From Glossina fuscipes (lineage: Eukaryota; Arthropoda; Insecta; Diptera; Glossinidae), in assembly GCF_014805625.2 (NCBI RefSeq), contig NW_023998415.1, forward strand, positions 17,993,682 to 18,057,681: 64,000 bases of DNA, in the 5' to 3' direction. The notes under the pieces are model-generated. The model made no database searches and was not told where the DNA came from. It saw nothing but the letters and a program-made list of their open reading frames with translations. A program made the translations under genes and the position numbers. Shown in pieces: positions 12,494 to 25,650 of this stretch. Each line of letters opens with the position of its first letter. Position 1 is the stretch's first letter.

Positions 12494-14698
12494 TGAAAGA
12501 CAGAACTTCATCTGTGTGTGTGATATTTTCGTATTAAATGTCTGCCGTTCTATCGTATTAGCTTGATATGTTACTAGAAACCGAGGAATCTTCAGTTCCA
12601 GTAAGTACAGTAGTGTTTCTTCACCAGAAGTGTTTAAAGGAAGAGTAAAAGCTCAGAGTCGAACTGTTATATTCGAAGGAAATTCGGTCTTTCGGACATC
12701 GATGAATCATTTAGCATATGATAATGATGGATGAATTACTATTATTCAAGCATAACGATGAACATACGATTTTTTCGACATATTTATTATATCGTTTATT
12801 CACCGACGGTGACAAAAGACCGATAGAGGTATAGATAGACAGATAACTTGTTAAACCGATGGATCAATAAACCGAAAGATTGTGATATCGAAAAATGTTT
12901 AGATGAATTGACCGGCACATCGAAAAACCGTTATATGGACGCACAAGTGACACACACTAATTGATAAATAAACCGAAGTAGGTATAAGTGAACAGATCGA
13001 TAGACCGACAGGTAATTGCTTTCTACGAACTATTGAAGTCATTCATTACTTACTACCCTTGCAGATTTTATTACAGTCTTGAATAGATTGGCTGGCTAAC
13101 CGTATAAAAGAAAAGAGGAACTGTGAACATCATCTCTTTGAATTACGCCATAAATCAAATATTTTTTTAGATTGCACAACTGACTCTATCTGATTGACAG
13201 ACTTTCTTCCAAGCATGTGCGTGAGTGGTGGGTACAAAAGGATAATGTGTTACAATGAATTTAAAAATGCGAAAATTCCTATTTACACGTAAGCTAAAGA
13301 TTTCTCTTATCACTTTAACGAAACGCAAAGTTTTTTGATTCTTCAAACAACGAAATACAAAAACAAATTCCATACATGCATAAAATATTTCGTAAAACTA
13401 TTCCAAATGAATTAGCAATTTGTGTACGTGCGAGGATAGAGCACAAAGTTCATGATCTCATAGAAAAAAAAAAAAAAAAAAAACGAAAAATAATTTGTAA
13501 AAAATATCTTCACTTCTCAATGTGGAGTTCCTTTAAATCGATACATTTTTCCGGACGATTTTCTTAAAATAGCCGTCAACGGCAAACTGCACTGCACCCC
13601 TTAACTGTTCGCAAATCTTGGAAAATTACGAAAGAGAATTCTAAGAAACTAGCGGAAGATCTAATAGGATAAGTTTAACTGTTCAATTATTCTTAACGGG
13701 GTAACGGCATATGCTGCTAGCTCGTGCACTTTCAGTCGATTGTCGTGGATAATCACCTATCATTAATCACATGATTGTTTGCTTGCAACGTTCGTCTTAG
13801 GAACCTGTACAGAGCCGCGTTTCAATGAAAGTCCTGGGACTCTTTTCATGTTTACATATTCACTGAGACCGGCCAAATGTCAAATTTCAGCTTTATAAGT
13901 TTCTTACTTATAATGCGAATGAAAACCGCTGTCTACACGTCAGGCTATATATTACTGATATTACTGCTATTATCCTCGTACATACAAATAGTTATGTTCA
14001 CGTATTTGAATTTTTGTGCTGTGTTTTTGTTTTCTTTTTTTTTTTTTTCTTTTTTTTTTTTATATAACATCTGCAAACAATAATATTGAACTGATGCAAC
14101 ATATGGAGCATACGTTTGTGGTAAATATATTACAAACATTTGAAATTTTATTTTTTAATTAAAGAAATATCCTGAACAGGTGCCAATCATTTCGTACTTA
14201 AGTGATTTGTTGTGTTCATTGATAATATATTAAAAAATAAATAATTAAATAAAAAACAAAAAAAAAGGGGAAAAAGGAAAAATAAGAAGAAGAAGAAGAA
14301 GAAGCCAATCTTTTCTTCATGAATTTAATATAAAATTTTTTTATTAAAAAATGTTATGAAAAGTTTTCCGTTTTTTTTTTATTAGGTTGTTGTTGGTTAA
14401 TTAATTTGTAATTAATTCTGTTCGTTCAGTTAAATAATCTGCACAAAGGAAAATATAGCAGTCACTCTCTTGTCATTGTCACTGCGATATTAATGTAAAC
14501 ATTTTATTGAATTGCGTAAAAGTCAAGGTTTAATTGCTACCGTAACTGAAATGTTGGGTATTCGTAATTTGTTTGCGAAGTATAGTTGAGTGTACTCAAA
14601 ATATGTCGGCAGTTGCGACTATAACTGTGACCTTTCACTTCAACGTAATGCTTAGTTGATCCTTTCTATATAAAGGAAAACAACAACAATGAAAAAAA

Positions 14699-14734
<36 letters not shown>

Positions 14735-15560
14735 AAAAGGGAAAAAAAGGTAACTATATAGAAAGATGTAATACTCTCTAATCAGTCATTTATTTGATAT
14801 TGTTGTCGTCGAAAAGTGTTTACTAATATCATAAGCGAATGCATCTTAAAACTGACGCAACTGATATGCTATAGCTTAACTTCCTTCCTCTGTTACGTGG
14901 GTACGGCACTGTAACAATTTAGTTTTTTCCGCAAATTCCTTTTTAAATGGAAGAAAGAGTTGCAGAATATTTGAAGAAATGGTTAAAAAAAAATCCATTT
15001 TTGAAAGATATTAAGAAATGGCAACGTCGCAGCGATTATCTGGAGACATCTTTATGTATATAATATAATTAAAAAAAAAAAAAAAAAAATCATTTAATCT
15101 GCATCTTTACATCCAGCGAAACATGTAGGCGATTTGTGAAAATATTTTTCGAATTTTTTGCAATTAATGAGTGTTTGAGTTAAAAAAAAGTGCAATTTTT
15201 GAAAAAAAAAACACTTTTTTTAACAAAAAAATCACATTAGTAAAAAATGTTTGAATCAACTTATCGAACGAAAAATCCTAACATTCGTAGAGAATGTTGT
15301 TTTGAAGACATAAAGTAAAAGATATCGAATGAAAGAATGAGCATTGTTTGAGTTATGCTCTCGATTTAAGAAGCTATGTGTCTTAAGATGAACGTGTTCA
15401 AAGCTTTGGTGTGCATTATGTAAACCTTTCATTCATCACAATAAATTTTTTTCATTATTTTTTTCCATCGGCCTGCGGTTCCAGGATCGCATCTCTTTTC
15501 TAAAAGATTTTATGCTACAACTTGCCTGCCTTTGCAGCTTTTGTCAAAGACCTGTCAGCT
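12494..15560. other. Intergenic, no gene recognised
   Basis: This holds AT-rich DNA with scattered CCGATAG-like degenerate repeats (about 12800-13015), several poly-A/poly-T tracts, and an (ACA)n run at 14700-14735. I see no coding or RNA gene. Confidence 0.55.
14700..14735. repeat. (ACA)12 microsatellite
   Basis: This is an uninterrupted ACA/CAA trinucleotide run. Confidence 0.9.
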
Positions 15561-15574
15561 TTATTGGTTCAGTT

Positions 15575-15784
15575 TCATCGCAGAAATTTCATTTCCGAAA
15601 CTTTAATGATTTTTAGAATAGCAGCCAGACCGTCATTAAAATTGGATGCAGCAAAGTCAGAGTCTACGAGCACGACTTTATGCTTATCGCGAGCACCGAA
15701 ATGCCAAGGGAAAGATGATTTGTGGGCGATGAAATTTTTTCTACGTATTCTAAACGATTCAAAGCATTCGTTAAGCAAAAACAC
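15575..15784 (-). pseudogene. Probable transposase-like remnant
   Basis: A 69-codon open stretch on the minus strand runs through the string SNFNDGLAAILKIIKV. I associate an FNDG...IL motif of this kind, preceded by a basic/hydrophobic stretch, with the C-terminal part of a multi-copy DNA-transposon protein family in insects and cnidarians. I cannot name the family. The frame has no convincing start, stops after about 70 codons, and has no matching coding DNA on either side, so it is a fragment at best. It could also be a chance frame. Confidence 0.3.
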
Positions 15785-15904
15785 AAAAGAAAAAAAACCG
15801 AATTCTTGACAAAACTTATTTACTTGCAGTGGTCTATGTCCTTAAGCCTACATTATGTTTTTAGTGGAAAGACCCCAAATCTTTACTTACTGTTACTGAG
15901 CTAA

Positions 15905-16045
15905 GCTTAAGAAAACGAAAAGTTACCGCCGCTTATTCAAACTGCTATTGCGACGGGAAAATGAAAACAACAAATTTGATGACAGACTTATTGTTGTGGA
16001 TACGGTTCCAGTGATATTCAGACTTACTCAAATCCTTGATCACAA

Positions 16046-16083
<38 letters not shown>

Positions 16084-16740
16084 AAAGTTACGAAAATCAT
16101 TAATTTAACTTGAAGTGAGAACATATTACGCTAATAAAAGATAACAAGGCAAGTGAGTTCGTGTAAAAAGTTGTAGTCTTGTAATCGATGAAAATTCGCG
16201 CATATGTCGAAAGAAATTCAATAAGTAATTTGCAACTTGATCTGGTAACTCGACTTGATTGTGACGTATTCTCCAGATCCGTTTTCTTCTGCTTAGCATT
16301 GGTTCAGATCGGCGCAGTCATATTGCGTTGATCAGCGGCTCGGGAAAATTAGAAATGTGCGAAAATGGATGGTTGACTATTTGACTTCGAAACCAGGAAG
16401 TTTCTAGCGTGAATGCATCCGCATCCGCCCGCAACCTGCCCGATAAGAGGCAATAGACCATAGATAATGATCGCGCATATTTCAATTATCAAGTTTTGTG
16501 ACAAGCATGTTTGAAGTGTATTGGAATTTTTTTTTTTTTAAATATACAGGCAAGTCATTATTTGAAATTTCATAATATACACTAAACTATATGATTGCCT
16601 GGTGCGTAAATCTGGGGAACGCGAAAAGCACGATAAATTTGGTGTATTTTATACGTTAGACAATTGCTATAAATACAATTAACTACCAGCATTCATTTAT
16701 ATTCATTGTTGAATATGTTAATTAATGTTTTCGAAAATAT
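15905..16740. other. Intergenic, no gene recognised
   Basis: A TA microsatellite lies at about 16051-16076. The stretch 16260-16460 has higher GC and CpG than its neighbours but no ORF, so it could be regulatory. Nothing else can be supported. Confidence 0.5.
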
Positions 16741-16760
16741 GAAAAGTTTTTGCGTAGTGT

Positions 16761-16800
16761 GCGCCCCCGCGCCCCCGCTGCATACCCCTATGCAGCGCGG
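16761..16800. repeat. GC-rich hairpin (9-bp arms, CCCC loop)
   Basis: CGCTGCATA (16776-16784), then CCCC, then TATGCAGCG (16789-16797) form a perfect 9-bp stem. It is preceded by two GCGCCCCC units (16761-16776). The patch is almost pure GC inside very AT-rich DNA. Confidence 0.8.
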
Positions 16801-18220
16801 ACTTCCGATATATTGTACCAATTGAATTCGCAACGAACTCGGTTGTCCATGACAACTACATAGTATATATATATATATATTTGTATGTACATATAAAAAA
16901 TCTGATCAGTTGGTCGTATTCTGAATTTTTTAAAAATCTCTTTAGCGACGACCTTTGCTTTCAATATTATCGTAGAATTTTGTTAGCTATTTACATAAGA
17001 AAGAAGAAAAATAAACAACAAACAAACAAACACACATATGCATATCGTTATTTTTATTTTTTTTTTTTGATTATTTTATTATTCATATTATTTCCGTTTT
17101 TTCTGTGTTATAGAATAAACAAGTATTTTATTATTGTGTTTATCATTTATTTTTATGCGAAAATTTTCAAAAGTTTAAATAAAACATTCGTTAACATATT
17201 GTCACATGAGTAAAATAACTAAGCGAATTGCTTTAATTAACATCAACTACTTTGATTTATAGAGATATGTCCGTGTACAAGAAAGAGTGCACTGCACATT
17301 ACGTCTTAAGGCATCTAATTGAAGGAAAAACTCAAATACCGGAAAATAATAGTTGAGATGCCACCTGTATATATATACCATAGTCGGCATATCTAAATCT
17401 GACTTTGTACCATGTACCTTTGCCCTGGCAGATGCTTTAGGATAAGCGCTCCTTAATCGCTTACTTCGCAATTGTGCCTCAACTTTCATATCTGAAGCCA
17501 GAGCTCTGCTTCAAACTGACTGAGCTATGAAATTCCCTTTCAAAATGATATTCAAAACTGTTATTTTCGCGGATAGGGTGTCTATTGTATTGTAAGTTAT
17601 TCGGAATCTCTCTCAACTTCCAGTTGGATTATAGCCAACAAACCTAGTTATGTCGGTGTATACGTAAATGGATAACGAATTTAATTATGTTGGTGTATAG
17701 GTGAATGAGCCAACTGATCGAGGGCGAAGTGTGCGTCTTCTGCGGCTGCAATTATAGACGATATTAGAGACACATTGGCAAGATAAGTTAAAGAAAGAAA
17801 TTAAGTAAGCAAATCTACAATATTATCGTCAGCATTAGTCCTCTGTTAATACTCAGCTAGCTCCACCATGATATTCGACAAATATTGACAAAATCAAGAT
17901 GAAAATGTTTGCGAGAACGGTTTGGCCATACAATTGCTACACACAAATGGGCCCCGCGACAATGGACTGTGGACAAATCCTTACATTAATCCATGTCCTT
18001 TGTGACTACTTAAACTTTTCCTTCATGAGAAGAACCGCAATGCGAACAGGTACTCCTGTGGGCATTCTGAAATCCGCCATAGAACGCAATATCGATTTAA
18101 TATTTTACTTTGCATTTTACTTCGCAAAGACCGCTACATTCAACATCTAATTTTCCTTTCCAAAATAGGGCCGATAGCCTATATATATATAGCATATTAA
18201 CTATATTAAGCTTGTTTAGT
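16801..18220. other. Intergenic, no gene recognised
   Basis: Short open frames are present but none resembles a known protein. A tRNA A-box-like string lies on the minus strand at 17498-17529 without a recognisable B-box. Confidence 0.5.
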
Positions 18221-18535
18221 TAAGTTTATATTAAGTTTGTGCGGATGCAAGCAACACTCAATCAATCGTTTTAAAATTACTTCCTGAATCGATTTGAGCT
18301 TTTGCGTCTGTCTATCTGTCTGTGCGCCTTGTTTTCTTGTGCTTAATCTACAAGCCCCAGTATTTTAGATATTGCGATGAAATTCGGTGACACACGGAAG
18401 TGTTTTCGCTTACGGACGAACCCTAAATGAAAATGGCTCGGATCGGAACACTTTTTCAAGACCTGCCGATATAACGCCTTATTTTGAAAAATCGTAGCAT
18501 AATTAATTGTTGGGTGATATAGGGTATATAATGGT
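18221..18535 (+). repeat. Dispersed non-coding repeat, family R1, copy 1
   Basis: The sequence shares ordered blocks with 61532-61756: ATATTAAG...GGATG.AAGCAACAC at the start, then ATGG.TCG, a CTTATTTT.AAAA block, and GGGTGAT near the end. The central part contains TCTGTCTATCTGTCTGTG, typical of dispersed repeats in higher flies. It is non-coding and of unknown mobilising class. Confidence 0.55.
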
Positions 18536-21500
18536 ACACCTTTTTATTGGGTTTTCGTCTATTCGAAAACAATAATAGTACTAATAATAATAATAATAAC
18601 GATATATCCCCTTAAAAATAGATGTCAACTTAAGCGAGATACTCTAAGCAAAATAAATATTTACGATTTGAAAATGTTTTCATAAAAAATTTGCTTGCAT
18701 TGCCATATCTTTAAATAATCTTTCCACGCAACGCTGAACAGTTTCGATCGCATGATGAACAAGAGAACTTGCTTGCAAGCATAGGTCCCTGGGTGAGTAA
18801 AGTTCATGTTGCGAATGAGTTGCGCAAAAAGTTCCGTTTGTATGGTATTTACTTGCAATTATTAATTTTATCGAAAACCGACGCAAACCGAACTTAATTC
18901 ATTTTTTTTTTTTTTTTTTTTTTTTTGTAGTATTGACTTAATGATGGGATGATACTAAAAAATAAATGCGATGGTAATGCTATGTTGGCAGATTTTAAAC
19001 AAGTTTGCCGTAAAGCGTTCATATTCGTGAAAGTGTTGTGTAAGCAATAAATTCCAGGTATCATTAGCCGTTTTCTAAGTCAAAACATTTTCGTTTATGT
19101 CTCATGCCGACAAGGTCACGAACAATTAGCATTCGAGCACGAATGATGAACATGACCAAACTCTAGGCGCATTACAAGCGCAATTAAGCTCCATATCGTT
19201 CTATGTTTAAATTATAAGTATTGCCAGATTAAAAAAAAAAGGGCAATTCGAACAAATTTCACGCGCTTAGCTCAAAAACAGAAAAAATATGAATGGTGCA
19301 CTGGTGGCCGTGGCGGTGGCGGTGGCGGTGGAGAGGCTATAATTTTCTTCTTTTTTTTTTTTGTCTTCTTTGTTATTCCGTTCGGGCGCGCGCGTTACTC
19401 CGAAAACTAAGCGCAGCTGTTGTGTTACGATCCAACTCAGGCATGTGTTTTTGAGTTAGTTGAATTGTGAAGATATAACATCGTCTTGAAACTTGGTCGG
19501 TTTGAAAAGTAGGTCGAAATTATTAGAAGACTGAAGAAATCCTGCACAAATACAATACGTAGTTCACAAGGCCACATTCGCGTTAGCACGAAATTTCACT
19601 GCTTATCATCTTAAATCAATATAACGCCTAAGGATTAAAGTAAACAGAGTAATTTGATCCATTCAAACCATTAGTTGACTGTAGGAAATGCTTTTTGTAA
19701 ATTGCCAGTTATACGAAGTGCCTTGGTAATTGGAATTGTGTCTTCAGGCAAATCATGCCTGTGTTTTTAATAAGTATTTGCTTCAAGTATTAAATTAATA
19801 TCGGTTGTGGGTTTTTGTGTGCCTCTTGTCCCTTGTATTGTACTTTCAAATGTGATCTGACACTATTGGCTGAGTATGTGCCCGCGACAAGTGGTCAGCA
19901 ATCGCTGCGACAGCAACCGTTCAAACCGTGCAAACGGTTACAAGGCAGACGACTGGATTAGCGACCCAAGATAATGAATAATGAAGATATCAGTTTAGTT
20001 TCCTAAGAAGTTAGCATTGGAAACAGCAAAAAAAAAAAAAAAACGTTCTACATTTGTCCGAACATGTAAACCGCAACGACACCTTCCTTCGGGTTACTTT
20101 TCCGTGAAATGCTTGTATGTTAGAAATGGATGGATGGATGTTAGATCAACTGGAGACACATAGAGTTTGCATATATCTTATGCAAAACGTATTGAGCACT
20201 AAAAGCGTAACGCATTATGCACTATCCTCTGCCACACTGGCGCATCTAATATACGAAGAAAGAGTGTTATGAAGCTTAAGGAGCGCCGTTTGCCTACAAT
20301 AAATATAAATGTCATAAATCGTTATTGTTGGTTAACCTTGAAGCTGGAGCTGGCTATCCGCTCTTAATTAAATAAGCTTAATGCAAAATAGTGTTATGCA
20401 AAGCTTATAAAGTTTTGAGAGAAGTTAGTTTTAAAATGCCACTTACTTGATAATTAATTAAATCATTAGTAATGAATTTCTTAGAGTTTCAAATGCGCGC
20501 TGCATTAGCTGCTTGCAATGCGGCTTTCACGCCCGCTGACGACGGTATATTAGATTTGTCTTTACGTTTATAGCACAAGGACTCCATAAAAAGTATTCCG
20601 TTTGTATCGATTTGCTCATGATCACCTATCTATTCTCCCGTTTCCTCATCTCAACAAAATTGTTCAAATAATAATAAAATTTTCTACATTATTCATGTTA
20701 GTGGCAGATGATTTTTGAAACAATTTGGGAAATAGGTGTAATCAAGTCTACAAAACAATGACAAATGACAGATTTTCGATCTAAATCTTCATCTGGCATC
20801 ACTATAAAAACAAAAATTTTAAACAGTCATCTTAAGCTTGCACTTATGACATTGTAGTAGACATTTAAGATGTGCTTCAAAGCGAATATAATAAATGTTG
20901 TTATAGTTGTTTGTTGTGTTCATTGGTTGGCGCAAAAGTTTTATTGTCTCTCCATTTACTGATTTGTTGTTTGCTTTTGATTTTCCTCTTTTGTTTTTTT
21001 TTTTTTCCTATTTGGATGGAAAATTATCAAAGAAAGCAATTTGTTACAGGGTCAGTAGAACTTGAGAGAATTCATTACGCGCACATGTACATAAACACTC
21101 ATAAGCGCGCAACAAAAACACTTAAGCCAAGTAAGGAAATTATATTCGGTCGTGGGCGGATTTTTTATACCCATCAACGTTATCCTAAAAATGAAAGAAA
21201 AGAATAGTAAAAAGACTACATTTTCATATTCTATAACGTGGAGCGGGCGCGGCTGATTTTTTCTATTTTCAAACTAAAAGTTTTCGCCGTATAGACATGT
21301 AGGCGTAGCGGACGACGTATCCTGGATATTTGGAAATTTGTTATAGTACACGATTGCGCCGATAGACAAATGGGCAAACACACAGACGCATATGTTTAGG
21401 TGCAATTCCATATTTAAAATTGGCCACGAATTTATATAATTTATGGGGTTTTTGAACCTTCTTGCTGCGCCTTATAAAGATGTTGAAAAAAAATTGAAAT

Positions 21501-23940
21501 TTTAGTACACCATAACACTGCGTAGACGCGGTAAAAGCTTTCCATTTTTGTACAGCATCGCTCATAGAATATGCGATCAAATTTTTGTACACTTATTCCC
21601 TACGCTTTATGAGAACTGAGCAAAAAGTCAATTTTTTATTCCTTTTTGCTAAACAGAGGTGTTCTCAATTTACACAGTGCTGTGGCCGTGTCATTCGACC
21701 GATTTGAATAATTTTCTATATCAACTTGCGTACAAGAAGTTCCAATGTTTCTATCTTTTTGAAGTTGATAGCTTGACTTTTGCGACCAGAACATGCTCAA
21801 ATCGATTTAGAATTTGATACTAATTAAAGAAATAGATACTTAGTGGGATCTCTGCAGCTTCCTGCTGAGCGTTGCAAACGTTTTAACAAAATCAATATAC
21901 CCTCATCCTTCGGCAATGTGTATAAAAGAAAATATGTATTATTATGAATGCTCTCAACTGAGGGATAAAAGAAATTTTTTTTATCAAAATTGTATTTAGT
22001 CAAGCAGAAGTAATTATTTTCCCATTTTGATATATAACAGAAATAAATATAACGAAAAGAAACCACAAAAAAAAAAATAAATAAATAAATAAATAAATAA
22101 AATAAAATATTGAATTGTTTCGCATATGGGGCTAAGTATGTATAAGAAATCGATTGAATTAAAGAATTATAATGGACTTCTTTTCCACCACGAAAGAAAA
22201 AACTTTCAAGAAGTTTTATTCATAAATAATGGTACAAATTTCAAAAGGAAGAAAAACTTTGCAAATAAAAAAGTTTTATCAGAATGCATGAAAGTAAATA
22301 TAAAGTAAATTATGCTTAGCTTGAATCGAACTTGTTGTGCCCATCGTCCTTCACAACGTCATTTGTAAGTAAATAATAATAATCATGGCTGAATAAAATG
22401 ATTTGTATAACATAATAATAATAAAATCGCCATAAGTGAAAGATTTTTGTTGCATTTTCATTACAATAAAACAATTTGTACAAACATTTGTAACTTTTCA
22501 CGTCAAGTTTGAAAATTAGCAAAACCGTTCCTAAGACGCGTCCGAAGGCTTTGAACTTAAGTGGAGTACACGGAGTAAGCAAAAAGCTAGTAAATCTAAG
22601 CTTTCCGGGCTTATCGTGATATGTTACTCTATAAATTCATATTCATCCAGGTCGAACTGTTAGCAATGAATATTGAACATTATGCACGTTATATATTATT
22701 TGCCAGCTGTTAGTTTTTGCCTAAAGCACGTCATTGACTTTTCGAATTTATTTCATCACAAAATCAATGCAAGTCGTTCTGCAAGCATTTATATTCCTCT
22801 GACTTGGCTCAGTCAGGGAAGATAATTTTGCACCCAATTGAGAAAATAAAATGTAATAAAGAAATTCACCATTTAGGTGAGTTGCCCACCAACTATCCTA
22901 GATATTGATGGATGCCGGTTAAGCGAGAACAATTGTCCCCCTTAAAAAAAAAAAAAAGTGGAATAATTGTTATGATAAGCCCGCTCGACCTATACGAAAA
23001 CATCTTATTACCGTGTAGTCAGAATATTATATTGAGCAAATTGGTTTTCGCTACGAATATTGCTTGTATATATATATATATATATGTATATGTATGTGTG
23101 CTTAACTATTATCTCTTTTTAAATTCCTTTGGATTTTTTTTTTTTTTTTTTTTTTAGTAAAATTAACATGAATGATGTTATTGTTCGCCCGACTTTGACT
23201 TCACTTTTTCTCCGCGTAATCGATAGTAAGAGATCGAAGATATTCGAAGAGATTGAGGATATTATTTTTAAATTGACTCAGAATTTGTTCAAATTAGTGA
23301 TGGGTTTTATTCGATTTTATAAAATAGAACTCTACCGTCGTTATGCGTGAGCTCCATAAATTGACAGATTGATATTGTGTGAATCAATCTCGCATGAAAC
23401 AGAAATAAGAAAAAGGTTTTAGTATAAAAATTTCAAAATTGTTTCACTTTAATTTTCACATAAAATAGTGAAAATTTCTTTCTCAATAACTTTCAGTAGC
23501 TATTGTATAAATGGCATGAAGTTCCCTTCTAAAGCTGTCCAAAATATATTTACGAATTTGTTATTGGTTTATTAATGTTAGTTTTAACTTTTACTAAAAT
23601 GCGGTAATTGTGTGTTTGTTTGTTAATATAAGCGGATAAGCTTTTAATTCATATATTGAGCAGAAACCAAATGGTCAGAGTTTTCGTTTCAAATGCTTTT
23701 ATAAATTTGCAGCTAAGCTTAATATCGTATTGGTAATGAATTGTAACGTATCGGATATTTTAGGCAAAGTTATTAAGAAAAATAAGTAAAAATGTTTTTA
23801 TATCATTCACATTATTATTCATTGATTATTAAAACTCAATGGAACAAATTCAAATGACGACTTATAAATAAGAAATAAAATTTAAAATAAAAACTGAATT
23901 TTATTCATTCAATTTATTTAAAAGAAGTAAAAGCATCATT
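18536..23940. other. Intergenic, no gene recognised
   Basis: Contents include an (AAT)n run at about 18580-18598, poly-T tracts, a CpG-rich patch with a (GGTGGC)n run at 19301-19332, and an AAAT/ATAA run near 22075-22105. The open frames here, up to about 110 codons, are biased to Leu/Phe/Ser and not recognisable. Confidence 0.5.
19301..19440. other. CpG-rich patch with (GGTGGC)n
   Basis: About four GGTGGC units are followed by a poly-T/CTT stretch and then GGGCGCGCGCG. This is the most CpG-rich patch in the gene-free interval. It may be a promoter or enhancer, but I see no convincing core promoter. Confidence 0.3.
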
Positions 23941-23989
23941 ATATAATGGGGCATCGCCGCTAATGATTCTCTAGAATGAGTTATTATAG

Positions 23990-24290
23990 GCGAAGTGGGC
24001 GAAAAAGTGGTCCGATCTCGATCATATTCAATAGGCTTGGGACCAATGTCCTTGGGTCAAAACATACCAATATATCAAATCTCATAAAATGATTTCAAAA
24101 GTTTTGCTACTTGTACGTTAAACACGAGAAAAGATGACGGACAGACGGATAGACAAGCTTAAGTTGACTCATTCTGAATCGGTGGATGTAATAAAAATTT
24201 GCATCTATTTCAATGCCTTTTAGGAGTTGCATATGTCCGCACAAACTAATGTACCCTTGTGCTCACAAGTGTTGTTAGGTATTAAAAAAC
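23990..24290 (+). repeat. Dispersed non-coding repeat, family R2, copy 1
   Basis: It contains GACGGACAGACGGATAGACAAGC followed by ATTCTGAATCGGTGG, a layout also present near 31311-31370. This style is common in intergenic repeats of higher flies. No protein is encoded. Confidence 0.4.
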
Positions 24291-24659
24291 GAAACAAGAA
24301 AATAACCCAAGAATATATAATATTCACCAAGTGACGTACACTGAATACCGATTACCGCCGGATTACTACAATATTTGCCATATTTTATTTTCCCTTAAAA
24401 ATTTCAGGTAGCTGTAGTAAAAGCCAACCTAGAAGTTACAACTTTCCACTTATATTTGGTACAATTTCAAGTTGGGTGAATTCTTCAGCCGTTAACGAAA
24501 TACTACTATTGGGCGATCGTGAAAATGCCAACAACTGACAACAAGACAAATAGACATGAGGAACTCGATTACAATCGATTCATAAACTTGTAAAAAATCC
24601 GCTCAAGAGGTAATTTTGATAAAAAACATGGATTTTTAACTTTTTATTGATTCGTAAAG

Positions 24660-25650
24660 CATACAGAATAGGATGATATGCCATATCGAATATAATATGG
24701 GGTAGGTGAACTCCAGGACTTTCCTGGCATATACGTACACGTTTGTTTCAATTTCCGCGATCATTTTGTGTAAAGGTCGTCACATTTCGTTCAATTTCGA
24801 TCTTCACGCGATGGCTTGTCGGCTTATTGGCATAAAATTTTGTATTTCAAAGAACCCTTAGAAAAGGAACACCGTCGACGTTAAATAGGAGAATCTCGCC
24901 ACGTAACTGTGGTCGTCATAACGAAAGATTTCATGCCTAGGAAATGATCCATGCAGTTATTGAATTGTTTCTCAAATGATATCGCATTTGGCAACCATAT
25001 GCCGACTATATTTATGTCTTACCATGTACGCAGCAAACACCATTCAAAGTTACTGCCGCACTTGTCGTATTTACGAAGAAGAATTATCCCTTGATACCTC
25101 TAGTTCAAAGTCAGCGTCAATCAGTAACACGATATGAATGCATGCGCTCCTCGACAATCTCTCGAGGCTTTTTCTAAACCTCAGGTGCGACAATTTTTTC
25201 GAATAACCAAACCATCAAGCGAGGAGCTTCGTCGTTAACGACGATATTGTTGTTCTCTCGTGCAGCATTTCATTTTTAACCGCCCTACTGTGGACTTGGC
25301 TAAGTCGATTCGGCGTCCTAATGGTTTATAAATTCTTTAATAAGCATTGTCTATAGCTGTCAATAGCTGTCAAGTTTCCTTTACGGTACTGTNNNNNNNN
25401 NNTCCACGCCAGTGCTTAGGGCCGGCGCAATGGAGATAATGAATCCGGGAAGAAAGGGAAAATTGACGAAAGAAGTCGACGGCACGACCATTTAAACTAA
25501 TCTCATGTTAGTAGTAATCTTATGTCACCAATATATCGAACCAACGTCGAAAAAGTGAAGATCAGAAGATCCGCAAAAACAGCAACACATCAAGTGATCG
25601 TTAAGAAATGTATTCGTTCGATATGCTCTTATCGGCAACATTTTACAATC
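24660..25650 (-). pseudogene. Unidentified decayed coding-like block containing an assembly gap
   Basis: The GC content is higher than its neighbours. Minus-strand translations give several protein-like stretches of 20-40 codons in changing frames, broken by stops. I could not assign them to a family. The block is interrupted by 10 N at 25393-25402. It may be an old transposon or a processed copy. Confidence 0.25.
25393..25402. other. Assembly gap (10 N)
   Basis: Ten ambiguous bases join two contigs. The true gap length is unknown. Confidence 0.99.

Noticed and set aside
16881..17213. 110-codon plus-strand frame
   Set aside because: It is composed of Lys/Phe/Tyr/Ile runs from AT-rich DNA with a microsatellite, with no sign of a real protein.
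17498..17529. tRNA-like string TAGCTCAGTCAGTT on the minus strand
   Set aside because: It fits a tRNA A-box, but no B-box or cloverleaf follows at the right distance, so I do not call a tRNA or SINE.
20872..21207. 111-codon plus-strand frame
   Set aside because: It is Leu/Phe/Cys-rich through a poly-T tract and then low-complexity, with no family resemblance or splice context.
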